Assembly: GCF_016862975.1 (NCBI RefSeq)
Contig: NZ_BONZ01000030.1
Coordinates: 1 to 64,000 of the forward strand
From: Rugosimonospora africana
GTDB lineage: Bacteria; Actinomycetota; Actinomycetes; Mycobacteriales; Micromonosporaceae
DNA length: 64,000 nucleotides
Direction: 5' to 3'
Part shown: one piece after another, positions 35,738 through 43,982 of the stretch
Layout: the number at the start of each line of letters is the position of its first letter
How positions within the stretch are numbered: position 1 is the stretch's first letter
The notes under the pieces: model-generated
Databases searched by the model: none
Seen by the model: the letters and a program-made list of their open reading frames with translations, nothing else
Told to the model about the DNA's origin: nothing
Position numbers and translations under genes: made by a program

Positions 35738-35840
35738 TCCAACTCACCCCGTCCCGCCACGAAAGCCGGTCGACAGGGTATGGCGCTGAGGCTCAATGAT
35801 CAAAATGGGGCCGCCGGGGCCACCGGTACTGTTTCCAGCC

Positions 35841-36290
35841 ATGGATCTCGTGATCGATGAGAGCAGCCGGCAGGTGCGGCAGTTCGTGTGCCCGTGTTGT
35901 GACACTCATGCCGACCGGACCTGGGCCAACATCTACGACGCTGGAACAGCCCTGGCTGTCTACTACGCGAGCTGCTACCACCACAACGGCGTTCACGAGG
36001 CGTGGATCGACGCGATCCTGGGGACCTGGGGTCAGAACCAGTTCGACGATCACATCACCTTCGGATGTCGCGTCGGGCCAGTGGTGGATTCGCCGGCTCC
36101 GGCGGCGACGCTCGTCAACGGCGGCGCGGTCGCGCCCGATGACCCGATGTTCGGTCGCAAGCTCAGCCGGGAGGAGGGGATGAGCCACCCCCGGCTTCCC
36201 GAGTTCTGGCAGTTGGTGGACACGATCCTGGAACACGACGAGCTCGTACGCCGCCACATCTACGGGACAGGGCCGCAGGACGCCGAGTAG
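35841..36290 (+). CDS. Conserved hypothetical, CxCC zinc-like motif
   Basis: The 149-residue cytosolic protein has CPCC at 17-20 and further Cys45 and Cys76, suggestive of a metal site. I do not recognise its function. An alternative start at 35796 exists, but the ATG at 35841 gives a more typical beginning. It is divergent from the MscS gene and not obviously in an operon. Confidence 0.6.
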   Translation: MDLVIDESSRQVRQFVCPCCDTHADRTWANIYDAGTALAVYYASCYHHNGVHEAWIDAILGTWGQNQFDDHITFGCRVGPVVDSPAPAATLVNGGAVAPDDPMFGRKLSREEGMSHPRLPEFWQLVDTILEHDELVRRHIYGTGPQDAE

Positions 36291-36323
36291 CCGCGTCCGC
36301 GGTCGGGCCGACGCGCTCTTCAT

Positions 36324-36423
36324 CAACTCGTGTTGCGGTCGAGTAACGACGGCCCTGCCGCACCTTGCGCAACCCCATCAACCGGCCGATAGTCCTTGAA
36401 ACCCGATCGAGCAACACGTGTTG
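36324..36423 (+). promoter_or_regulatory. Promoter flanked by two palindromic operators
   Basis: Operator 1 is CAACTCGTGTTG (36324-36335, 11 of 12 palindromic) and operator 2 is CAACACGTGTTG (36412-36423, perfect), 88 bp apart. Between them is a promoter candidate TTGCGC (36365-36370), 17-bp spacer, GATAGT (36388-36393). Central CG and paired placement fit a LacI-family repressor that loops DNA. The first GH49-like gene starts at 36482. Confidence 0.65.
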
Positions 36424-36481
36424 ATGGCCGGGCGCGCGGGTCTGGTGCGCCGACAGGCGATCGGACCGACGGAGGTGGTCG

Positions 36482-38188
36482 ATGAAGGCGGGAGACACGC
36501 GGCGGGCGTTGGCGAAGCGCTGGCTGATCCGGCTTGCCGTACCGCTGGCGGTGGCGGCCCTCGTCGTCCCCGGGGCCGGTCCCGCCGGCGCCGCCCCGGC
36601 GCGGCACTACACCGGCACCGAGTACGACCTGGGTGGCGCGACCCGGCCGATCGACGGCCCGCAGGCCGGCGTTGACGCGCTCGCCGGCCAGATCTCCGCG
36701 TCTACCGACGCCACCCTCGCCGACCTGGCCCGGGAGCAGGCCACGCTGCCCTACAGCCGCCCGGATGCCGCCCGGCCGGGCGCCCCGCCCAGCGTGGAGA
36801 CGTACCCCCGCCCGGACAGCCAAGCGGCCTCCGACCAGTACTCGACCAGCGTGTGGCAGCTCGGCCGCCGCCACGACTCGGTGACCTATACGGTGGCGGC
36901 GCGCCGCCCCGGCAACCGCGAGCTCGACACGTCGTGGACGTCGTTCTCGTTCACCGGTCCGGTGATGGTCGCCGTGCGGAAGCTGTCCGGCTCGGCGACC
37001 GGCTGCCTGGTCCGCCCGACCGCCGACGCCATCCGTCCGTGGTTCGTCGGCGACACCTGCTACTTCCTGCTGACCCGCCCGGCCAACCTCTCCGTCGAGT
37101 TCGCGCCGAACACCACGACGCCGGTACTGCATCCGATGCTCGTGTTCGCCAACCCGCCGGAAAGCGACGTGCCGTCGCCGAACGATCCGAACGTGCTCTA
37201 CTTCGGCCCCGGCGTGCACTACCTCGGCCCGAACGTCACCCTGCACTCGAACGAGACCATCTACCTGGCCGGCGGGGCCTGGGTCGAGGGGGCCTTCCTC
37301 GGCATCGACGTACAGAACGTGGTCATCAAGGGGCGGGGCATCATCGACGGGCTGTTCATGGACACCGGCAACCAGGCCGAGAACAAGCAGCAGCCCGGCC
37401 TCATCGACATCCGCTGTGACAACGGCGGCGACCCGGCCCGCACCTGTGCCACGTCCCCGACCTCGCGCAACGTGCTGATCGACGGCGTGACTCTCGTCGA
37501 CGGGCCGCGTTTCAACGTCCGGGCGCTGAGCGAGTACACCGTGATCCGCAACGTGAAGATCATCGGCTGGTGGATCAACACCGACGGTATTGTGGCCGGC
37601 GACAAGAGCCTGGTCGAGAACAACTTCGTCAAGGACAACGAGGATTCGCTCAAGCTGTTCTGGGGCGACAGCGTGGTGCGCGACAACGTCGTCTGGCAAC
37701 TGGAGAACGGCGCGCCGTTCATGCTCAGCTGGAACATCGAGCAAGACTCGGCCAACTTCCACGTCTACGACAACGACGTGATCCATGTCGAGCAGTACAA
37801 CGCGCCCACCCAGGGAGTGTTCGACTCACGGCACGCCGGCAAGGGCCACCTGCAGCGGTACCTGTTCGAGAACATCCGCGTCGAGGACGCCAGCTACCGG
37901 CTGTTCTACCTCAACGTCGAGCACAACACCTGGTACGACCCCGCGCTGGGGTACGGGAAGTTCTCCGAGCTGATCTTCCGGAACATCACCGCGCCGGCAA
38001 CCTTCACGCTGCCCAGTGTCATGAACGGCATCGACGCCGATCACGGCTTCACCGACGTCGACCTGGTGGACCTGCGCCTCGGTGACACCTGTGTCACCGA
38101 CGCTCCCGGCGCGAACCTCCAGCTCGACCCCGACGCCACCGACCAGATCCGGATCATGAAGTCATCCCGATGCGGAGGCCATGCATGA
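36482..38188 (+). CDS. Secreted beta-helix glycosidase, GH49-like (copy 1)
   Basis: The 568-residue exported protein has a signal peptide (ending GAAPA, about 37), an N-terminal beta-sandwich (about 40-230) and a right-handed parallel beta-helix (about 235-540). Motifs resemble GH49 (dextranase/isopullulanase), distantly GH28. The expected acidic cluster appears as NTDG (about 364) and NEDSLK, so the family Asp-Asp pair reads Glu-Asp. It is translationally coupled (ATGA) to a close paralogue. It probably hydrolyses an alpha-glucan or related polymer outside the cell; the family call is moderate. Confidence 0.7.
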   Translation: MKAGDTRRALAKRWLIRLAVPLAVAALVVPGAGPAGAAPARHYTGTEYDLGGATRPIDGPQAGVDALAGQISASTDATLADLAREQATLPYSRPDAARPGAPPSVETYPRPDSQAASDQYSTSVWQLGRRHDSVTYTVAARRPGNRELDTSWTSFSFTGPVMVAVRKLSGSATGCLVRPTADAIRPWFVGDTCYFLLTRPANLSVEFAPNTTTPVLHPMLVFANPPESDVPSPNDPNVLYFGPGVHYLGPNVTLHSNETIYLAGGAWVEGAFLGIDVQNVVIKGRGIIDGLFMDTGNQAENKQQPGLIDIRCDNGGDPARTCATSPTSRNVLIDGVTLVDGPRFNVRALSEYTVIRNVKIIGWWINTDGIVAGDKSLVENNFVKDNEDSLKLFWGDSVVRDNVVWQLENGAPFMLSWNIEQDSANFHVYDNDVIHVEQYNAPTQGVFDSRHAGKGHLQRYLFENIRVEDASYRLFYLNVEHNTWYDPALGYGKFSELIFRNITAPATFTLPSVMNGIDADHGFTDVDLVDLRLGDTCVTDAPGANLQLDPDATDQIRIMKSSRCGGHA

Positions 38189-39840
38189 AGTTCCGCCGCG
38201 CCCTGTCCGCCGCCACGGCCGCTGTCACAGCCGCTGCCGTCACCGCCGCCGTACTGATCGCCGCGACCCCCGCGGCGGCTCAGGGCCACCGCACCACGTA
38301 CACCGGCACCGAGTACGACCAGGGCGGGACGTCGCAACCGATCAGCGGCCAGCAGCCGGCCATCGACGCCAAGGCCGACCAGATCACGGCCACCACCGAC
38401 GCGATGCTGCGCGACGTCGCCCGGCAACGGGCCACCCTGCCGTACGGGAGCATCGACTCCGACCCGCACACCAGGCCGCAGCTGACCACCTATCCGGCAC
38501 CGACCGGCACCACGGCATCGGACCAGTACGCGGTGACAGTGCGCCAGGGCCTGCGCGCCACGAACTCCTTCGTCTACAAGGTGAACGCACGCAAGACCGA
38601 CACCAACCGCGAGCAGGACACGTCGTGGACGTCGTTCTCGTTCGCCGGTCCGGTGCTGGTCGCGGTGCGGAAGCTGACCGGATCCGCCACCGGCTGTCTG
38701 GTCCGGCCCTCCTCGGCCGGCATCCACCCGGTGTTCGCCGGCAACACCTGCTACTTCGCGCTCACCGGCGCGGCGAACGTCTCCGTGGAGTTCACGCCGA
38801 ACACGACCAACCCGGTGCCGCACCCCATGCTGGTGTTCGCCAACCCGCCCGAGACCGACGTGCCGCCGGCCACCGACCCGAACGTGCTCTACCTCGGACC
38901 CGGCGTGCACGACCTCGGTCGCGACGTCCCGCTGCACGACGGCGAGACCGTGTACGTCGCCGGCGGAGCCTGGGTCAAGGCCGCGTTCAAGGCGACCGGC
39001 GTACACAACGTTGTGTTCCGCGGCCGCGGCATCATCGACGGGCTGTTCCTCGACACCGGGGACCAGGACGCCAACAAGAACGAGCCCGGCCTGATCGACC
39101 TGGCCGACGCGAGTAACGTCGTGGTCGACGGGTTGACGTTCGTCGACGGGCCACGGTTCAACGTCCGGGTGCTGGGCAACGACATCACGGTGCACAACAT
39201 CAAGGTGATGAGCTGGTGGTACAGCACCGACTGCATCTGGGCCGGCGCCGACAGCCTGGTCGAGGGCAACTTCTGCAAGGTGAACGACGACTCGCTCAAA
39301 CCGATGACCGGGCCGAGCGTCATCCGCGACAACGTCGTGTGGCAGCTCGAGAACGGGGCACCGTTCATGATCAGCTGGAATGTCAAGACCGACCAGTCGA
39401 ACTTCCACGTCTACGACAACGACGTCATCCACGCCGAGCACTACTGGCTGTCGCCGCAGGCGATCTTCCGGTCGCGGCACGCTTCGCCCGGGCACCTGCA
39501 GGACTACCTGTTCGAGAACATCCGGGTCGAGGACGCCAACTGGCGGCTGTTCTACATCATCCTCGAGAACAACAAGTGGTATGACCCTTCGTTGGGCTAC
39601 GGTCAGATCTCCGCGCTGATATTCCGTAACATCACCGCCGAGACGCCGTTCACGATGCCCAGCGTCGTCGCCGGCATCGACCCCGACCACAGGGTGTACG
39701 ACGCCAGCTTCGTCAACGTCGACCTGAACGGCACCTGTGTCTCGGACGCCGCCGGCGGCAACTTCCAGATCGACCCGGCCACCACGGACCAGATCCGGAT
39801 CATGAAGGACACGCAGCATCCCTGCGGCGGCCGTCGATGA
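38185..39840 (+). CDS. Secreted beta-helix glycosidase, GH49-like (copy 2)
   Basis: The 551-residue paralogue of the preceding protein has the same layout: signal peptide (ending AAAQG), beta-sandwich, and beta-helix. Here the catalytic region has intact NDDSLK, but the first acidic motif reads STDC instead of NTDG. The ATG at 38185 overlaps the upstream stop and has GGAGG 7 bp before it; an ATG at 38170 is less likely. The pair may have diverged in specificity. An SGNH esterase follows 22 bp later. Confidence 0.7.
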   Translation: MKFRRALSAATAAVTAAAVTAAVLIAATPAAAQGHRTTYTGTEYDQGGTSQPISGQQPAIDAKADQITATTDAMLRDVARQRATLPYGSIDSDPHTRPQLTTYPAPTGTTASDQYAVTVRQGLRATNSFVYKVNARKTDTNREQDTSWTSFSFAGPVLVAVRKLTGSATGCLVRPSSAGIHPVFAGNTCYFALTGAANVSVEFTPNTTNPVPHPMLVFANPPETDVPPATDPNVLYLGPGVHDLGRDVPLHDGETVYVAGGAWVKAAFKATGVHNVVFRGRGIIDGLFLDTGDQDANKNEPGLIDLADASNVVVDGLTFVDGPRFNVRVLGNDITVHNIKVMSWWYSTDCIWAGADSLVEGNFCKVNDDSLKPMTGPSVIRDNVVWQLENGAPFMISWNVKTDQSNFHVYDNDVIHAEHYWLSPQAIFRSRHASPGHLQDYLFENIRVEDANWRLFYIILENNKWYDPSLGYGQISALIFRNITAETPFTMPSVVAGIDPDHRVYDASFVNVDLNGTCVSDAAGGNFQIDPATTDQIRIMKDTQHPCGGRR

Positions 39841-39862
39841 GCGCCCGACGAGGAGGCACGGC

Positions 39863-41107
39863 ATGAACGGCAGGCATTCGTTGCGGGTGGCGGCCGTCGT
39901 GGCGGTCGTCGCCGCGGCCATCGCCGGGTCGGGCTCCACCGACGCGGTGGCCGGCCAGGACCCTGCACCGGCCGGCCCGGGGTCCGGCTGGCAGGCGTCC
40001 TGGCGCACCGCCCCGCAACCGCCCATCGCCACCGGTCCGAGCCACGACGGGTTCACCGGCCAGACCGTTCGCATGGTCATTCATCCCACCGCGGGCGGGC
40101 AGGCGGTACGCGTCAGGCTGTCCAACCTCTACGGGACGGCACCACTCCAGGTGGCCAAGGTCGCGGTGGCCACGCAGGACACCGGTCCGACGGCGGTCGC
40201 GAAGACGCAACGAGTCGTCACCTTCGACGGCAGCGATTCGGCCACGATCCCCGCCGGCGGCGAGACCGTGAGCGACGCCGTACCGTTCGCGACCCGGGCG
40301 GGCAAGAACCTCCTCGTGAGTCTCTACCTGACCGGACCCACCGGACCGACCACCTGGCACAACAAGGCGCAGGCAACCAGCTACATCTCCTCGCCCGGCG
40401 ACTGGACGACCGAACCCGGAGGCTCGCCGTACCAGAGCATCACGCCGTCCTGGTTCTTCCTCGACGGACTGGACGTGCTGACCCACCCGCTCGCCCGCAC
40501 CATCGTCGCCTTCGGCGACTCCATCACCGACGGGGCCTACTCGACGATCGACGCCGACCGCACCTACCCCGACTGGCTCGCCCGCAGGCTGGGCGACTAC
40601 GCCGTCCTCAACGAAGGCATCGGCGGCAACCAGATCCTGACCGACACGCAGGGCGGCGGTCCGTCCGCCCTGCACCGCATCCAGCGCGACGCGTTCGAGC
40701 AGCCCGGGGTCACCGACGTCATCTTCCTCGAGGGAGTCAACGACATCGGCGCGAACGCCACCGCGCAGCAGCTCATCGACGGCATGACGCAGATCGTCGA
40801 CCAGGCCCACGCGCGCTGCCTGCGCATCATCGGAGGCACGATCACACCGTTCAAGAACTCCGTCTACTACACCGACGAACACGAGAAGACCCGTGAGGCG
40901 GTCAACGCGTGGATCCGGACCAGCGGGCAGTTCGACGGGGTCGCCGACTTCGACAAGGCACTGCGGGACGGGACCGACCCGCTCGTCATCGATCCCCGCT
41001 ACCACACCGTCGGCGACCTCCATCCGAACGACGCCGGCTACAAGGCCATGGCCGCCGCCGTCAACGTGCCGAAACCGGCGACCGGACCGGGCTGCACGCA
41101 TGACTGA
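39863..41107 (+). CDS. Secreted SGNH/GDSL esterase (carbohydrate esterase-like)
   Basis: The 414-residue exported hydrolase has a signal peptide (about 1-28), an N-terminal beta-sandwich (about 40-200) and an SGNH domain. Block I is FGDSITDG with nucleophile Ser220, block II GIGGNQ, block III EGVNDIG, and block V GDLHPNDAG with catalytic Asp/His. It probably removes acyl groups from polysaccharides, complementing the two beta-helix glycosidases in the same operon. AGGAGG precedes the ATG by 6 bp. Confidence 0.85.
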   Translation: MNGRHSLRVAAVVAVVAAAIAGSGSTDAVAGQDPAPAGPGSGWQASWRTAPQPPIATGPSHDGFTGQTVRMVIHPTAGGQAVRVRLSNLYGTAPLQVAKVAVATQDTGPTAVAKTQRVVTFDGSDSATIPAGGETVSDAVPFATRAGKNLLVSLYLTGPTGPTTWHNKAQATSYISSPGDWTTEPGGSPYQSITPSWFFLDGLDVLTHPLARTIVAFGDSITDGAYSTIDADRTYPDWLARRLGDYAVLNEGIGGNQILTDTQGGGPSALHRIQRDAFEQPGVTDVIFLEGVNDIGANATAQQLIDGMTQIVDQAHARCLRIIGGTITPFKNSVYYTDEHEKTREAVNAWIRTSGQFDGVADFDKALRDGTDPLVIDPRYHTVGDLHPNDAGYKAMAAAVNVPKPATGPGCTHD

Positions 41108-41285
41108 GCGGGCGGCGTTGCCGGCGAACCGCCACCGCCGCCCGTCGCCACTCCACAGTGGACTGTCCGCGCGGGCGTTGCTCAGCGCGGGCGCCGCGCG
41201 GGACGCCGCGGGGCCGCGCTGTCACAGGAGGCGGGTCGCTGGCGTCTTGTGGCAATGGTGACGATCGGAAGGACGGATCCAGGGA

Positions 41286-42071
41286 ATGACGGCTTCCGCT
41301 GCCGGGCGAACTCCGGCGACCGCGACATACGACCGCATCGGCATCGGGTACCGCCAGATCCGCCGGCCGGACCCGCGTCTGGCCGGTTTGATCGCTGATG
41401 CTCTGGCTGGGGCGCGCACCGTCGTCAACGTCGGGGCGGGCGCCGGGTCCTACGAGCCGGCCGACTCGGACGTCACCGCGGTGGACCCGTCACAGGTCAT
41501 GCTCGACCAGCATCCTGGCGACCGGAAGATCCTGGCCGGCGCGGAGGAGCTGCCCTTCGACGACGGCGCGTTCGACGCGGCGATGGCGGTGCTGACCGTG
41601 CACCACTGGGCCGACCTGCGACGCGGCCTCAGCGAACTGCGGCGCGTCTCCCGTCGGCAGGTCGTGTTCACCTGGGACCCTCAGCACCTGCCTGAGCTGT
41701 GGCTGATCGAGGAGTACCTTCCCGAGATCCGGCAGCTCGAACACGGCCGCTTCACACCCCTGTCCGTCGTGGCGGAAGCGCTCGGCGCGCACACCGTCGT
41801 TCCCTTCCCCATCCCGGCCGACTTCACCGACGGCTTCCAGATCGCCTACTGGCGGCGCCCGGAGTCCTACCTCGACCCGGTCATCCGGCGGGCCAGTTCG
41901 ACGTTCGCCGACCTCCCGCCGTCCGTGACGGAGCCGGCGATCGAGAGACTGCGCGCAGACCTCGCCTCGGGGGCGTGGCAGCGCCGCCACGCGGACCTGC
42001 TGAGCCGGGAGTCCATGGACTACGGCTACCGCCTGCTCATCGCGGGTGACAGCGAGCCGGCCGGCTCGTAG
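41286..42071 (+). CDS. Class I SAM-dependent methyltransferase
   Basis: The 261-residue cytosolic methyltransferase has a Rossmann-like motif I VVNVGAGAGSYE (about residues 37-48), acidic AVDPSQVML, and motif near AVLTVHHW (UbiE/BioC type). The target is unknown. It is a single gene with a strong shared terminator to the next, convergent gene. Confidence 0.82.
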   Translation: MTASAAGRTPATATYDRIGIGYRQIRRPDPRLAGLIADALAGARTVVNVGAGAGSYEPADSDVTAVDPSQVMLDQHPGDRKILAGAEELPFDDGAFDAAMAVLTVHHWADLRRGLSELRRVSRRQVVFTWDPQHLPELWLIEEYLPEIRQLEHGRFTPLSVVAEALGAHTVVPFPIPADFTDGFQIAYWRRPESYLDPVIRRASSTFADLPPSVTEPAIERLRADLASGAWQRRHADLLSRESMDYGYRLLIAGDSEPAGS

Positions 42072-42116
42072 GAACGGCGCCTCCCCGCCGCGCGACGTAG
42101 AGCGGCCCGGCCGGAT

Positions 42117-42141
42117 GCCCGTGGGCGCGATGCCCACGGGC
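42117..42141. terminator. Bidirectional terminator hairpin
   Basis: Perfect 10-bp stem GCCCGTGGGC, GCGAT loop, GCCCACGGGC between the methyltransferase stop (42071) and the convergent glycosidase stop (42163). Confidence 0.85.
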
Positions 42142-42162
42142 CACCGTGACGTCGAGGGGTTG

Positions 42163-43524
42163 TCAGGGGGTGAGGGTCACCGCGTAGGCGTCGAGAGCGT
42201 TGGTCCAGTTGATGGTGACGGTGACGGAGTTGCCGCTGACCGTCGCACGGCTGTTGGAGACCGTGGTCGGGCCGCTGACGTACGCGTTCGTGGAAGGCAT
42301 GCGCTCCACCAGAACGTTCACCGAACCGCTGCCGCCGAGATATGACGGCAGGTTGGCGTACCTGAGGGTGATCGAACCGGTGGACGCCCCGGCCTTGGCT
42401 CCCAGTACGGCCACCGATCTGCGGGCACCGGAGTCCTGGAACACGATGCCGTCATGGGTGGATCCGGGGGTGATGTTCGTGCGCAGGCCGGTCTGGCTGG
42501 CGTAGCGCTGGTACACCCACCACTGTCCCATCGTCTGGTTGGCATTGGAGGTGACCAGCCAACCCATGGTGTCGTAGAGCGACGGGGTCTGGCCGACCAT
42601 GCCCCAGTTGGCCCTGGCCCCGTCGCAGTTGCACCGCTCCAGCCGCGAGATGTACCAGGCCGACGGGCCAGGCTGCTGCTCCGCACCGAAGGCACCGTAC
42701 TCGTTGACATCGAACCCGGAGACGCTCATGCCCCGCGCGGCCAACTCGCTGTTGAGGCTGGCGGCGTCGGCGGCCGGGTCGCCGGGCAGGTCGTGCCAGC
42801 TGAGGATGTTGGGGACGACGCCGTTGGCCTTCACGTAGTCGAGGTACGTGATGAACCACGAGTTGCTGGGGGTGCAGGCGCAGCTGGGTCCTTCGATCAC
42901 GGCGCCGGGCAGGGCGGCCCGGATCTGCAGGGTGCCGCGCCTGACCATCTCCAGGTACTGCGCCTGGCTGCGGCCCCAGAAGAAGATGTTGGGCTCGTTC
43001 CACATGTCCCAGCGCACGTCGGATCCGGTCATCCCGGACGCCCTGGCGTCGCCGATGATCTGGTTGATGAAGTTGGTGTACGCGGTCCAGTTCCCGCCGT
43101 CACCCGGCCAGCTCGGTACGTTGCAGACCCCGTCGGATGCCCAGAGGGCGGCGAGGATCATCTCGACGTGCGCGCCGGACTGCTTTGCCCGGGCGTAGTA
43201 GGACTTCTCGAAGTTCCACCGCGCGGTGTAGGCGCCGTTGACCCAACCACCGTTGGGGCAGCCGATCTGTGATCCGCCGGCACGCATCTCCCTGGTCTTG
43301 ATCTGGGTCTGCAACGAGACCGAGGGGGTAGTGGTGTTCTGCGACAGACCGTAGATGAAGCCGGAGGCCCGGTAGGTGGGGGTACCGCCGTACAGTGCCA
43401 TGTCGACGGTCATCGCATCGGCGGCGGCGTAGGCCGCCCGCACCGGCTGGACGGCGAGGCACGCCGCCGCGAGTACGGCCAGCGCCACGCAGGTGCGAAG
43501 GCTTCTGAGGATTCGAGCTGACAC
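42163..43524 (-). CDS. Secreted clan-A glycosidase, GH39-like
   Basis: The 453-residue exported TIM-barrel glycosidase starts with GTG at 43524 (GAGGAGT 6 bp upstream), with signal peptide to about residue 36. The acid/base is Glu177 in WDMWNEPN and the nucleophile candidate is Glu275 in FDVNEYG, both at strand ends 4 and 7 as in clan GH-A. It resembles the second glycosidase at 52.4 kb (shared ISWH/LSWH segment). Its promoter carries the same operator as the GH127/ABC operon, so it probably belongs to the same regulon. The substrate could be a xylan, arabinan or arabinogalactan fragment. Confidence 0.75.
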   Translation of the reverse strand: MSARILRSLRTCVALAVLAAACLAVQPVRAAYAAADAMTVDMALYGGTPTYRASGFIYGLSQNTTTPSVSLQTQIKTREMRAGGSQIGCPNGGWVNGAYTARWNFEKSYYARAKQSGAHVEMILAALWASDGVCNVPSWPGDGGNWTAYTNFINQIIGDARASGMTGSDVRWDMWNEPNIFFWGRSQAQYLEMVRRGTLQIRAALPGAVIEGPSCACTPSNSWFITYLDYVKANGVVPNILSWHDLPGDPAADAASLNSELAARGMSVSGFDVNEYGAFGAEQQPGPSAWYISRLERCNCDGARANWGMVGQTPSLYDTMGWLVTSNANQTMGQWWVYQRYASQTGLRTNITPGSTHDGIVFQDSGARRSVAVLGAKAGASTGSITLRYANLPSYLGGSGSVNVLVERMPSTNAYVSGPTTVSNSRATVSGNSVTVTINWTNALDAYAVTLTP

Positions 43525-43982
43525 GTTTACTCCTCTGACGGGAGGCGCTTGGCCCCGGCCGCCGGAGCCCGTGCGGGGATCAGGCCGGGCCGAGGAAGTG
43601 GACGAGGTGCGCCGTTGCGGGACGTGCGCCGTTGCAGGACGTGCGCCGTTGCAGGACGTGCTCCGCGGGACCGCTCGTGAGGCTTCCGGAAATTCTAGAA
43701 AATCGGTTGCCTTCGATGGAGAGAGTAGGGTCGCGGGGGTGATGCGTCAAGCACTGCCCTCGAAGCACCAAGGCAGTGAACGACTCCCGTTCTGGGCGAG
43801 CCTCACGGGGGCTACCGGGGTGGCTTCGTCCGATTGGCCGAGGGAAACAGCTCGGTTCGGGGAGAAAACTCGCGCGGCCCGTGCCGGGGACGGTCTGGAT
43901 CGGCTGTGGTGGGCGGCCCGGTCTCCACCCCGCGATCGTGTTCGGCGGTTGCGGGGTCAGGTCGCGGGCGCTGGTCGCGGGG
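43525..43982. promoter_or_regulatory. 458-bp gap: GH39-like promoter, operator and long leader
   Basis: On the minus strand it holds TTGACG (43745-43750), a 17-bp spacer, TACTCT (43722-43727), then the operator GGCAACCGATTTTC (43698-43711). A leader of about 190 nt contains 17-bp tandem repeats before the GTG at 43524. The part next to the GH127 stop holds only GCGGGGTCAGG twice (43951-43961 and 43977-43987). No gene seen. Confidence 0.6.
43607..43671. repeat. 17-bp tandem repeat in glycosidase leader
   Basis: Copies of GTGCGCCGTTGCRGGAC at 43607-43623, 43624-43640 and 43641-43657, with a degenerate fourth from 43658. Confidence 0.8.
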
